64,000 nt of DNA, from NCBI RefSeq assembly GCF_904846415.1, contig NZ_CAJHAR010000002.1, positions 124,001 to 188,000 of the forward strand, read 5' to 3'. Made by a program: the position numbers and the translations under genes. The DNA comes from Psychrobacter piscatorii (GTDB lineage Bacteria; Pseudomonadota; Gammaproteobacteria; Pseudomonadales; Moraxellaceae). The notes under the pieces were generated by a model that searched no databases, was not told the DNA's origin, and saw only the letters and a list, made by a program, of their open reading frames with translations. How positions within the stretch are numbered: the stretch's first letter is position 1; every line of letters starts with the position of its first letter. Shown one piece after another: positions 56,608-64,000 of this stretch.

Positions 56608-56723
56608 GCAGACGATGATTGCTAGGAAAACGGCTTGAAAAATTTGCTATACTTTGCGATTAGTATTTTGACCCTTTGATCGTACATTTATAATAATTTG
56701 ATAAACAAAATAACGGATTTCTC

Positions 56724-57809
56724 ATGAGTAACAACAGTACTTCTGACAGCCAAACCTCTGATAACTCAACCGAAGCCAAACGCATTCTCACTGGTATCAA
56801 ACCCACAGGTATCCCGCACCTTGGCAACTACGTTGGTGCGATTCGTCCTGCCATCCAATCTATTCAAAACAGCAGTGACGATGCTTTTTTCTTCTTGGCA
56901 GACTATCACAGCATTATTGGTTGCCATGATCCTGCGATCATCCACGAGTCAACCAAAGCCATTGCCGCGACATGGCTCGCCTGCGGTCTCGATCCTGAGC
57001 GAGTGACCTTTTATCGTCAGTCAGATGTGCCTGAGATTCTAGAATTGTCATGGATTTTGAGCTCCTCATGTGCCAAAGGCCTCATGAACCGCGCTCATGC
57101 CTACAAAGCAGCGGTTGATGCTAATATGGAAAAAGAAGACGTTGATGCTGATCAAGGGATTAACATGGGTTTGTTCGGCTATCCTGTATTGATGGCCGCT
57201 GATATTTTGATGTTTAATGCCACGCATGTGCCTGTTGGCCACGACCAAATTCAACATATCGAGATGGCGCGAGACATGGCTGGTACGTTTAACCATCGTT
57301 ATAAAACGCTCTTTACCCTACCGTCAGCGGTGGTAGACAATGATATACCGCTACTTACTGGCCTAGACGGCCGCAAGATGAGTAAGAGCTACAGCAACAC
57401 CATTCCATTGTTTGGTGAGCCGAATCCGCAAGTTAGCTCTGAAAAACAAATGCATAAAGCCATCATGAAAATCGTCACCAACTCACAGTTGCCTGATGAG
57501 CCAAAAGATCCTGATGACTCTGCTCTGTTTGAGATATATAAAGCATTCGCCACTTCTGAAGAAATCGCTGACATGCGTGCGCAATACGCAGCAGGTATTG
57601 GCTGGGGTGATGCTAAGCAAGCACTATTTGACAAGATTAATGATGAGATCGCCCCTTTCCGCGCGCGTTACGAAGAGCTCATGGCCAATCCAAAAGAGCT
57701 AGAAGAAATCTTACAAATGGGTGCGGAAAAAGCCCGTCGCCATAGTCGTAAGCAATTAGACAAGACGCGCCGCGCTATTGGTATCCGCCCACTTGCCAAA
57801 CTTAAGTAA
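56724..57809 (+). CDS. trpS: Tryptophanyl-tRNA synthetase
   Basis: TrpRS charges tRNA-Trp. The 361-residue class I enzyme has [19 protein letters not shown] (HIGH as PHLGN), [34 protein letters not shown] and the KMSKS loop [13 protein letters not shown]. It is slightly longer than E. coli TrpRS (334), with a Ser/Thr-rich start. A TATAAT (56689-56694) lies upstream with a poorly spaced TTGACC. The O-methyltransferase gene follows after 27 bases, so the genes trpS to scpB may form one transcript. Confidence 0.97.
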   Translation: MSNNSTSDSQTSDNSTEAKRILTGIKPTGIPHLGNYVGAIRPAIQSIQNSSDDAFFFLADYHSIIGCHDPAIIHESTKAIAATWLACGLDPERVTFYRQSDVPEILELSWILSSSCAKGLMNRAHAYKAAVDANMEKEDVDADQGINMGLFGYPVLMAADILMFNATHVPVGHDQIQHIEMARDMAGTFNHRYKTLFTLPSAVVDNDIPLLTGLDGRKMSKSYSNTIPLFGEPNPQVSSEKQMHKAIMKIVTNSQLPDEPKDPDDSALFEIYKAFATSEEIADMRAQYAAGIGWGDAKQALFDKINDEIAPFRARYEELMANPKELEEILQMGAEKARRHSRKQLDKTRRAIGIRPLAKLK

Positions 57810-57836
57810 CACATAAGTTATTGGTGGATATAATTT

Positions 57837-58448
57837 ATGTCGGTACATAAATCTTTTGAGCGTACTCATTTTTTATCGTACTGTCAGTCTTTATATAAGA
57901 CTGACAGTACGTATGACTCTAAGCAAGTAGACAGACTCAATCGTCATCGCCATGTAGAGCCAGATTCTGCTGAATTTTTGGCCAATATTGCCACGGTAAC
58001 CAAGCCAAATAAAGTGTTAGAGATTGGTACTTCAACGGGTTTTTCGACCCTATGGCTGGCTTATGGTCTACGTCATCAAGCTCAATATGACTTTATATCA
58101 TTAGACATCGATAAAAGTCGCAGTGATGCTGCTCGCCAGCATCTGCAAAATACGGGGCTATCTGACTCTGTTAGATTAATCGTGCAAGACGACTTTATTT
58201 TTTTAAATAGCAATGAAGATGTCTTTGACCTAATATTTTTGGATGCAGAGCGGCAATTTTATCTCGATTATACCCAAGGTCTACATAAAGCATTGGACAT
58301 AGGTAGTGTGCTTATTGTCGATAATGTCATCTCTCATCGTGATGAGGTTTGTGCGTTCTTAGCAGAATTCACCAATGATTCTCGTTATATTTGTCATACG
58401 TTAGATGTTGGTGCTGGATTATTTATGGCAGTGCGCCAGGAACATTAA
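57837..58448 (+). CDS. SAM-dependent O-methyltransferase-like protein
   Basis: The 203-residue protein has the class I methyltransferase fold in the style of the catechol O-methyltransferase family. Motif I is KVLEIGTSTGFSTLWLA, acidic motif II is FISLDIDKSR, with VQDDFIFL, DLIFLDAERQFYLDY and a C-terminal VLIVDNVISHRDEV. The substrate is unknown. The DNxxxH-type segment (DNVISH) fits metal-dependent O-methyltransferases acting on small molecules. GGTGG precedes the ATG. It lies between trpS and scpA, 5 bases from the latter, so it is probably co-expressed with scpAB. Confidence 0.83.
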   Translation: MSVHKSFERTHFLSYCQSLYKTDSTYDSKQVDRLNRHRHVEPDSAEFLANIATVTKPNKVLEIGTSTGFSTLWLAYGLRHQAQYDFISLDIDKSRSDAARQHLQNTGLSDSVRLIVQDDFIFLNSNEDVFDLIFLDAERQFYLDYTQGLHKALDIGSVLIVDNVISHRDEVCAFLAEFTNDSRYICHTLDVGAGLFMAVRQEH

Positions 58449-58453
58449 GTATT

Positions 58454-59293
58454 ATGGATACATCCAACACGACTGCGCTGCGCATCTATCAGACGCCAGT
58501 ACAGCATCTACCAGACGATCTTTATGTCCCGCCGCAAGCGTTTGCGATTTGGCTAGAGCAATTTGCAGGTCCGTTAGATTTCTTATTGTATTTGGTCAAA
58601 AAAAACAACGTTGATTTGACGCAAATGCCGATTCTACCCATTACTGAGCAGTATTTGGCTTATATCAGTGAGTTAGATACTGAGCACTTTGAGTTGGCAG
58701 GCGATTATCTGTTAATGGCGTCGACGCTCATTGCAATCAAAACCGAATTACTATTGCCTACCCCTGACACCCCAACCGACGAGCGTGATCCAAAAGCCGA
58801 GCTGATTGAGCGCCTAGAAGAGTACGCGCAAATCAAAGTGGTCAGTCAGCGCTTAGATGATTTGGTACGCTTAGAGCGTGATGTTTTTTTAGCAATGGTC
58901 AGTATGCCCAGTCAAGACGTTATGAATACTGAGCTGCCTAGCTACTCACCTACTCTGCTGATCGATAGCTTGTTCAAAATGCAGCTACAGCCAGACTATC
59001 AAATGCATACCATCAAAATTGATGCCGTACCGCTTTCTGATCGTATCGCTAGTATTAGTCGGCAACTGAGTACTGATGGTGCCCGCTCTTTTTATGAGCT
59101 ACTAGACAAAGCACAAGGTAAGATAGGCGTGGTCGTGAGCTTTGTCGCCGTACTTGAATTGATTAAGCGGCAATTGGTTGGTGTGGTCTATACAGAACCC
59201 AATAATGATGCAAGCACGTTAATGAAACATGATACCGATCCATCCGATATAGACAATCAATCCCAAGAGCTAACACTACAGTGGTTGGCATAA
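58454..59293 (+). CDS. scpA: Segregation and condensation protein A (ScpA)
   Basis: ScpA is the kleisin subunit that joins SMC heads in bacterial condensin. The 279-residue protein has FAGPLDFLLYLVKKNNVDL, PILPITEQYLAYI, AGDYLLMASTLIAIKTELLLP, the charged middle part, and the C-terminal winged-helix segment VVVSFVAVLELIKRQLVGV. ATG 58454 is chosen, 5 bases after the preceding stop, with AGGA somewhat far upstream. The longer frame overlaps the methyltransferase gene. It is followed by scpB after 70 bases. No smc gene is in the window, and this organism could use either SMC or MukB. Confidence 0.92.
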   Translation: MDTSNTTALRIYQTPVQHLPDDLYVPPQAFAIWLEQFAGPLDFLLYLVKKNNVDLTQMPILPITEQYLAYISELDTEHFELAGDYLLMASTLIAIKTELLLPTPDTPTDERDPKAELIERLEEYAQIKVVSQRLDDLVRLERDVFLAMVSMPSQDVMNTELPSYSPTLLIDSLFKMQLQPDYQMHTIKIDAVPLSDRIASISRQLSTDGARSFYELLDKAQGKIGVVVSFVAVLELIKRQLVGVVYTEPNNDASTLMKHDTDPSDIDNQSQELTLQWLA

Positions 59294-59363
59294 CAAGGAT
59301 CAAATTAACTTCCTAGCTTGACCGTTATTGAACACATAATATTAAAATAAGAGCATACTTTAG

Positions 59364-59975
59364 ATGGTAGATATTGACGACCCGAAGCAGCACGATGAAG
59401 CAGAGCCTATACTTGCCGCTGCTACTGCCTCTATTGAGGATAACCATACCTCTCTTGAAGATGTGAGCAAGCGCATCGAGGTGCTCTTACACGCTTCAGA
59501 GGCGCCGCTGACAACACAGGCGTTAAAGAAGCATTTGTCATTATCTAGCAAAGCGTTAAAGCAAGCCTTAGAAGTGCTAGAGCGACGGTTAGAGACTGGT
59601 GTGCTGAACCTACATGAGACAGCCAGCGGCTACCGCTTACAAATTTCCGATGCCTATAGCGGCTTAATTCAGCAGGTTTTTCCGCAGCGTCAAGAGCGTC
59701 TGAGCCAAGCCTTGCTTGAAACGTTAAGCGTTATTGCTTATAAGCAACCTGTTACCCGCAGTGATATCGAGCAGGTACGCGGTGTGACGTTATCAAGCAA
59801 TATACTGCGCCAGCTATTTGATAAGGGGTGGATCATTGAGAAAGGCTACAAAGAGACCTTAGGCCGCCCAGCATTACTTCATACCACCGCACAATTCTTA
59901 GATGCGTTTGGGCTGAGTCATTTAGATGAGCTGCCCCCAATGCCAGATATGGAATCCATACGAGCTATGTCTTAA
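59364..59975 (+). CDS. scpB: Segregation and condensation protein B (ScpB)
   Basis: ScpB binds ScpA as a dimer and regulates the SMC complex. The 203-residue protein has two winged-helix domains: VSKRIEVLLHASEAPLTTQAL in the first, then LLETLSVIAYKQPVTRSDIEQVRGV and DKGWIIEKGYKETLGRPALLHTT in the second, which is the family hallmark. An acidic 30-residue N-terminus precedes these. AAGAG lies about 8 bases before the ATG. It ends the trpS-to-scpB cluster before a strong bidirectional terminator. Confidence 0.94.
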   Translation: MVDIDDPKQHDEAEPILAAATASIEDNHTSLEDVSKRIEVLLHASEAPLTTQALKKHLSLSSKALKQALEVLERRLETGVLNLHETASGYRLQISDAYSGLIQQVFPQRQERLSQALLETLSVIAYKQPVTRSDIEQVRGVTLSSNILRQLFDKGWIIEKGYKETLGRPALLHTTAQFLDAFGLSHLDELPPMPDMESIRAMS

Positions 59976-60008
59976 TTTTTCTGCTGACCAAACTATCATT
60001 ACGCTCAT

Positions 60009-60043
60009 AAAAAAGGACAGATCACCTAAGATCTGTCCTTTTT
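60009..60043. terminator. Bidirectional terminator between scpB and lolA
   Basis: AAAAAGGACAGAT pairs with ATCTGTCCTTTTT around an 8-base loop, serving both converging genes. Confidence 0.92.
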
Positions 60044-60139
60044 ATTTGGCTGTCACTCTTAGGGGTTGTCACTCCTAAAGGCTTTCAATCTTAGATAAAT
60101 GGTAAAGCATTATGATCTGCTTCATCAATTAGCTCGTCC

Positions 60140-60826
60140 TTATTGATTGATAACATCAACACCTTTTGGTGGAGTAAACTTAAACTGACTGCTACCAATA
60201 CTTGGGTTCATCTTAATACCGCTGAACTTGATAGAAGTTGTTTGACCCAAGGTGTCATTCAATACCATCATGACAGGTTTGCCACCACTAAAGCTTATTG
60301 AAAGATTTTTGAAACTTGCACTGTCTGACTTAGGATAGAGTACATAGTAGTTCTTGTTGTCATATGGCTGAGTGATCTTGAAGTTTTGATCAATCTTGCT
60401 TGGATCACCTGACAGTAGCAAGGCTGGTGTATTACCTACTTGACTGTCAACATTCTGCTTAGTCGCTTGCTCTAAATCCTTGTCATAAACCCACATAGAG
60501 TTACCATTAGCAACGATCAGTTGCTCTGATGGTGACTTGGTTTCCCAACGGAAGTTATTTGGACGTTGGACACTCATAGAGCCTGTAAACGTACCACTAC
60601 TCGCGCCTTTAGTCGTTTGACTAAAATTGGCCGTCATACTCTTGGTATTGGTCAGCAATTTATTCAAACGTTTAGCAGCTGTTAGGTTATCAGCAGGAGC
60701 TGCTGTAGCCGTTTGAGTCAATGCCATCATTGGCGCTGCGATACCTAGCGATGTCATTAATACACCTGCTAAAGCACCACTCATCAATTTTTGTTTGGTT
60801 GATTTTTTCGTAGATAAGTTCACCAT
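60140..60826 (-). CDS. lolA: Outer-membrane lipoprotein carrier LolA
   Basis: LolA shuttles lipoproteins through the periplasm from LolCDE to LolB. The 228-residue protein has a signal peptide with likely cleavage after TATA. The mature domain shows TANFSQTTKG, GSMSVQRPNNFRWETKSP, IVANGNSMWVYDKDLEQAT, TPALLLSGDP and the final KFTPPKGVDVINQ, all typical of LolA. AGAGAGG lies 5 bases before the ATG. ftsK, the common neighbour, is not present. It shares a terminator with converging scpB. Confidence 0.95.
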   Translation of the reverse strand: MVNLSTKKSTKQKLMSGALAGVLMTSLGIAAPMMALTQTATAAPADNLTAAKRLNKLLTNTKSMTANFSQTTKGASSGTFTGSMSVQRPNNFRWETKSPSEQLIVANGNSMWVYDKDLEQATKQNVDSQVGNTPALLLSGDPSKIDQNFKITQPYDNKNYYVLYPKSDSASFKNLSISFSGGKPVMMVLNDTLGQTTSIKFSGIKMNPSIGSSQFKFTPPKGVDVINQ

Positions 60827-61237
60827 AAATCCTCTCTAAAAAAGCATAATCGCTTTAAAGTTGTCGCTAAAAATAAAATGTTCTATTGAAATTTTTGTTT
60901 TCTATAAATACTGATTTTACCAAGCTAAAGCTGGTAACCATCAGCAATGGCAACAGTGTGCCAGTTTTTTTATTACGCGCCTAGTCATGATTTGCAATCT
61001 TTACTACGGCTGCCATACACGCTTGTAACCAATACAGTTACACGGTAAAAGTTTGCATTTATAAGTGTTAGCTACAGTAATTAAGCTAATAGTGGCCTTA
61101 AAAATATCGCTCAAAAGAATTATTATTAATTTATATCACCCTACAAACGTAAAAAGCCCCTACTACCATAAGGCAGTAAGGGCTTTTTTAATTATCTGAT
61201 CATTCTATTCAGTGAATAAAACGACCTAAATAGATAA
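60827..61237. other. Spacer between lolA and rpmA
   Basis: The 411-bp spacer contains the rpmA terminator at 61151-61189 and presumably the lolA promoter. I see no gene. Confidence 0.45.
61151..61189 (-). terminator. Terminator of rplU-rpmA
   Basis: AAAAAGCCCCTACT pairs imperfectly with AGTAAGGGCTTTTTT around ACCATAAGGC. It is A/T-flanked on both sides and lies 50 bases past the rpmA stop. Confidence 0.85.
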
Positions 61238-61495
61238 TTATGCGTTTTCAACCGTAACATAACGACGGTTAAATTTACCTTTGGTCGCAAACTTTACAAC
61301 ACCGTCATTCAGTGCAAATAAAGTATGGTCACGACCCATGCCAACGCCTTCGCCTGCGTGGAATTCTGTACCACGTTGACGAACGATGATGTTACCAGCT
61401 GTGATAGCTTGGCCACCAAAGATTTTTACGCCTAGCATTTTTGGGTTTGAATCACGACCGTTACGGCTCGAACCGGCAGCTTTTTTATGTGCCAT
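61238..61495 (-). CDS. rpmA: 50S ribosomal protein L27
   Basis: L27 reaches the peptidyl-transferase centre through its N-terminal tail. The 85-residue protein has the standard start [16 protein letters not shown], then [32 protein letters not shown] and [20 protein letters not shown] lies 5-6 bases before the ATG. It follows rplU by 91 bases. obgE, often next, is not downstream here. Confidence 0.99.
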   Translation of the reverse strand: MAHKKAAGSSRNGRDSNPKMLGVKIFGGQAITAGNIIVRQRGTEFHAGEGVGMGRDHTLFALNDGVVKFATKGKFNRRYVTVENA

Positions 61496-61586
61496 GAGAA
61501 AATCTCCTTGTTAATTTGACTTACCGCTGATGCGATAACTCTTAAGCATTTAGTGCGCTATTTAGCAATAATTGCTAAATGGATAA

Positions 61587-61898
61587 TTAGGCATTAATCG
61601 CTTTGATTTTTAACAAGGTGTACCATTGGCGGTGACCTTGTTCTTTGTGATAATGCTTACGACGGTTGTGCTTGATGATACGGATTTTTTCGCCGCGACC
61701 ATGCTCAACAACTTCAACTTCTACGCTAGCACCGTCAACAACAGGCTGACCGATTTTGACGTTATCGCCGTCAACAACCATCAACACGTCTTCAAATTTG
61801 ATTGTTTCGCCTTTTTCTGCTTTTAGTAGTTCAACTTTAAGCAATTCATCGACGACTACACGGTGCTGTTTACCACCAGTTTTGATTACTGCGTACAT
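61587..61898 (-). CDS. rplU: 50S ribosomal protein L21
   Basis: L21 is a large-subunit protein binding 23S rRNA. The 103-residue protein starts [14 protein letters not shown], with [26 protein letters not shown] basic segment ([15 protein letters not shown]) and the ending [14 protein letters not shown]. It is transcribed with rpmA from a promoter about 90 bases upstream and is divergent from ispB, the classical rplU/ispB arrangement. Confidence 0.99.
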   Translation of the reverse strand: MYAVIKTGGKQHRVVVDELLKVELLKAEKGETIKFEDVLMVVDGDNVKIGQPVVDGASVEVEVVEHGRGEKIRIIKHNRRKHYHKEQGHRQWYTLLKIKAINA

Positions 61899-61985
61899 TG
61901 TATGACTCCGTTTAACCCGTGTGCCGTGGCTGATGTTATACCAACGCTTTTACGACGAACACGACAGGGAAAAATTAAAGGCAAG

Positions 61986-62014
61986 ATTTTACGGCTTTTT
62001 GCTCATAAAAGCAA
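61986..62014 (-). promoter_or_regulatory. Probable sigma-70 promoter of rplU-rpmA
   Basis: On the minus strand -35 TTGCTT (62014-62009), a 17-bp spacer and -10 TAAAAT (61991-61986), giving a leader of about 80 bases. The rest of the 61899-62466 divergent spacer shows no gene and should contain the ispB promoter. Confidence 0.6.
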
Positions 62015-62466
62015 GCCGCGCCTCTCGTTTTTGCAAGGTGGTTACACTAAATCACCATCATCTGCATTGTTATATACGCTACAGATTACCAACCCGTCAT
62101 AGACGACGATACTGATAAAAGCAGCATAATAATAGTTATAAATGATGGCTTGAGCCTAACGGGGGTTATTATAACTTATATAATCAGTTACTTACAGCCT
62201 TTTATCTATCATTTATGTGACGACAAAACCTCGTGGTAAGTTAACAGTCTTACCATCAAGCTATTGAGTGGTTTCATAAATTTGCCCTGCCTTCTATGCA
62301 TGATAATAGGCGCACAAGCTAACTCTGAGCTACCCTTGTGATGTACTTTAACCAACAATTTTCAGAGACAGCTATGCTATGATAAGCGAAACCATACCTT
62401 ACCAATAGATAAATGAAGTCAAGGTTATAAAAACTCTCTTTACTCTTATTAATATGACTATTTATT

Positions 62467-63492
62467 ATGACTATTACCTCTTTAAGTAACACCGATTCCA
62501 TTCCGCAATCAACGCCTAGCTATGCTGATATTCAAAGTATCGTGGCCAATGATTTTGAGGTGATGGACAAGCAAGTATTTGGTAGTCTCAACTCAAAAGT
62601 ACAGCTCGTCATGAGCGTCTCTCAGCATGTAATCAATGCCGGTGGTAAGCGTATGCGCCCGCTGATTACGCTATTGTGTGCCCGTATGTTTGACGACAAT
62701 CCATCAGAAAAATCGATGCACCTAGCCGCTATTACGGAGATGCTGCATACGGCCACCTTAGTACATGACGATGTGATCGACGAGTCAGGACAGCGCCGTG
62801 GTAAGCCGACAGCAAACGCCACATGGGACAATGCCACCGCCGTATTGGTCGGTGACTATCTGATTGCCCGTGCTTTTAATCTTTTGGTTGGTTTTCAGAG
62901 CTTGCCATTGTTGCAAGTATTCTCTGATGGTACTTGTGATATTGCTGAAGGCGAAGTATTGCAGCTACAACATCAGCATAACCCTGCCGCAACAGAAGAA
63001 GACTACTTACGCATTATCGATGGCAAAACCTCTCGCCTGTTTATGATGGCGACTCAAGGCGCTGCTATTTTGCAAGACAAAACAGAATATATGGCCGCAT
63101 TAGGCGACTTTGGACAGCACTTTGGTAATGCGTTTCAAATTATCGATGATGTCCTTGATTATAGTGGCGATAGCGACGTAATGGGCAAAAACCTAGGCGA
63201 CGATCTTGCAGAAGGTAAACCTACCCTGCCAACTATCAAAGCACTCGAACTACTAAAAGACAGTGACAACGAAGGTTATGAGCAACTACGAATCGCTGTG
63301 CAAACGGGTAAAACACCAAATGCTGAGCAACTGATTGAGTTAGTACGTAGCTCAGGCTCATTAGATTATTGCAAGCAACGCGCGTTGGAAGAAACCAAAC
63401 TGGCGCAACAAGCCCTCAGCACACTGCCTGACAATCGCTATCGTACAGGTTTGTATCAATTGACTGAGCTTGCTAGCGCACGATTGGTATAA
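62467..63492 (+). CDS. ispB: Octaprenyl diphosphate synthase (ubiquinone side chain)
   Basis: IspB builds the long polyprenyl diphosphate tail of ubiquinone from farnesyl diphosphate and isopentenyl diphosphate. The 341-residue trans-prenyltransferase has NAGGKRMRPLITLL, the first Asp-rich motif LVHDDVIDES, GDYLIARAFNLL, GEVLQLQHQHN, the second Asp-rich motif FQIIDDVLDYSGD, then GKNLGDDLAEGKPTLP. Product chain length cannot be read with certainty. It connects with the ubiE-ubiJ-ubiB genes elsewhere in the window and is divergent from rplU, as in E. coli. Confidence 0.95.
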   Translation: MTITSLSNTDSIPQSTPSYADIQSIVANDFEVMDKQVFGSLNSKVQLVMSVSQHVINAGGKRMRPLITLLCARMFDDNPSEKSMHLAAITEMLHTATLVHDDVIDESGQRRGKPTANATWDNATAVLVGDYLIARAFNLLVGFQSLPLLQVFSDGTCDIAEGEVLQLQHQHNPAATEEDYLRIIDGKTSRLFMMATQGAAILQDKTEYMAALGDFGQHFGNAFQIIDDVLDYSGDSDVMGKNLGDDLAEGKPTLPTIKALELLKDSDNEGYEQLRIAVQTGKTPNAEQLIELVRSSGSLDYCKQRALEETKLAQQALSTLPDNRYRTGLYQLTELASARLV

Positions 63493-63500
63493 TTAAATAT

Positions 63501-63576
63501 GAGTCGTCTGTGTTATCGACTAATTAAGACAATCGGCTAATTAAAACAACCAGCTGATTAAGACGACTCATTTTTT
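63501..63576 (+). terminator. Terminator of ispB with long repeat-filled loop
   Basis: GAGTCGTCT (63501-63509) pairs with AGACGACTC (63561-63569), followed by six T residues. The 51-base loop is made largely of 17-bp repeats, which is unusual for a terminator. Confidence 0.65.
63520..63570. repeat. Three 17-bp tandem repeats
   Basis: Units beginning CTAATTAAGACAA (63520), CTAATTAAAACAA (63537) and CTGATTAAGACGA (63554) recur at exactly 17 bp. The third supplies the 3' arm of the ispB terminator. Confidence 0.65.
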
Positions 63577-64000
63577 AGCAGTGCTTTTAGCAATCAATGA
63601 ACAGCAATCCCATAACTTAAAAGCGCCACTCTTCAAAAACCTATTCTCTTCAAAACCAACGTACCAGTTAAATAGTTACCTTTCTTTAAGTTTTATAAAT
63701 CTTTGCAGTACTATAATCATGTAAGGATTTTTGAAGGTTGGATGATATTTGACCACGCTCATTAGAGGCTACTGACTGCTCTAAGTCGCTATATTTTAAA
63801 GGTCATAATTAGGGGTTGATAAATTTGTTGAATTGTTTACAAAGCAGGTTTTCTGCTGTTTTAAGACCTTAATACTACTAAGGCTTTACGATTATAACAA
63901 AAAATTACAATAAATTTCGATAGTAGGTTGTATGTCTTCTTATTAGCTGCTAGCTGGTGTAGCGGTTACTATGGCGGGATTTTATTTACTCAGCGAGCAC
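63577..64000. other. Right-edge region without an identifiable gene
   Basis: The last 424 bases are AT-rich with no frame of convincing length. A gene could begin near the edge (an open frame from TTG 63928 or ATG 63972 runs off the end), but too little is visible to judge. Confidence 0.35.

Noticed and set aside
56668..56694. TTGACC/TATAAT promoter candidate upstream of trpS
   Set aside because: The spacer is only 15 bp, too short for a confident sigma-70 call.
61863..62115. Two overlapping plus-strand frames opposite the rplU promoter
   Set aside because: They cover the rplU start and promoter in antisense and show no coding character.
63520..63570. Possible CRISPR-like array
   Set aside because: Units are 17 bp and contiguous, without spacers, and no cas genes are nearby.

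Overview
The window looks like a chromosomal stretch of a Psychrobacter-like gammaproteobacterium (family Moraxellaceae). This is inferred from the moderately AT-rich DNA, from protein sequences close to Moraxellaceae versions (two-domain PPK2, RuvB, PiT, FFLEELY-motif protein) and from local gene orders (ubiE-ubiJ-ubiB, pilS-pilR, yibN/grxC/secB, ccmF-dsbE-ccmH-ccmI, rplM-rpsI, scpA-scpB, rplU-rpmA). I see no insertion sequence, prophage, integron, CRISPR array or toxin-antitoxin locus. Almost everything is core metabolism and housekeeping, so the unusual material is in domain fusions, tails and intergenic DNA.

Layout. 1-2 kb: the start of a YrhK-like membrane protein running off the left edge, a tRNA-Val/tRNA-Asp operon with its own promoter and terminator, then gpx and msrB (oxidative repair). 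2.3-8 kb: an XRE helix-turn-helix/AlaA-type aminotransferase fusion, a PiT phosphate transporter and a tandem-domain polyphosphate kinase 2, with a repeat-rich spacer between the last two. 8.3-14.3 kb: an FFLEELY-motif protein, the ubiquinone genes ubiE, ubiJ and ubiB, and a D-lactate-dehydrogenase-like flavoenzyme. 14.4-19.5 kb (minus strand): ruvB, ruvA, fba, a basic-residue-free alanine-rich lipoprotein, pgk. 20-22 kb: a DksA-like zinc protein, thiE, pbpG. 22.6-26.9 kb: a GacA/UvrY-like regulator directly followed by pilS and pilR.

27-36 kb: a Ctp protease, gpmI, 6S RNA with a clear sigma-70 promoter, fxsA with an NPFG-repeat tail, ruvC, a META/DUF4377 lipoprotein, a GST, a 1-Cys-type peroxiredoxin and a zinc-ribbon protein. 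36-45 kb: glnS, ppiB-lpxH, orn, rsgA, a YibN-type rhodanese, grxC, secB, adk. 44.7-51 kb: cytochrome c maturation genes (ccmF, dsbE, ccmH, ccmI, but no ccmABCDE) and a DUF445 membrane protein. 51-64 kb: mrdA (PBP2), rsmD, rplM-rpsI, an LpxL-type acyltransferase, trpS, an O-methyltransferase, scpA, scpB, lolA, rpmA/rplU and ispB.

Functional themes: respiration and quinones (ubiEJB, ispB, ccm genes), envelope building (mrdA, pbpG, lpxH, lpxL, lolA, secB), lower glycolysis (fba, pgk, gpmI), Holliday-junction processing (ruvAB and a separate ruvC), phosphate/polyphosphate handling, and redox defence. Many start codons were moved from the longest reading frame to the position supported by a ribosome-binding site, as noted per gene. 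No wholly new multi-gene system is evident. The best leads are the HTH-aminotransferase fusion with a TTGCAA cluster upstream, the three 15-bp direct repeats between the phosphate transporter and polyphosphate kinase genes, a 20-bp tandem repeat upstream of the GacA-like regulator, the acidic alanine-rich lipoprotein between pgk and fba, and a 17-bp triple repeat inside the ispB terminator.
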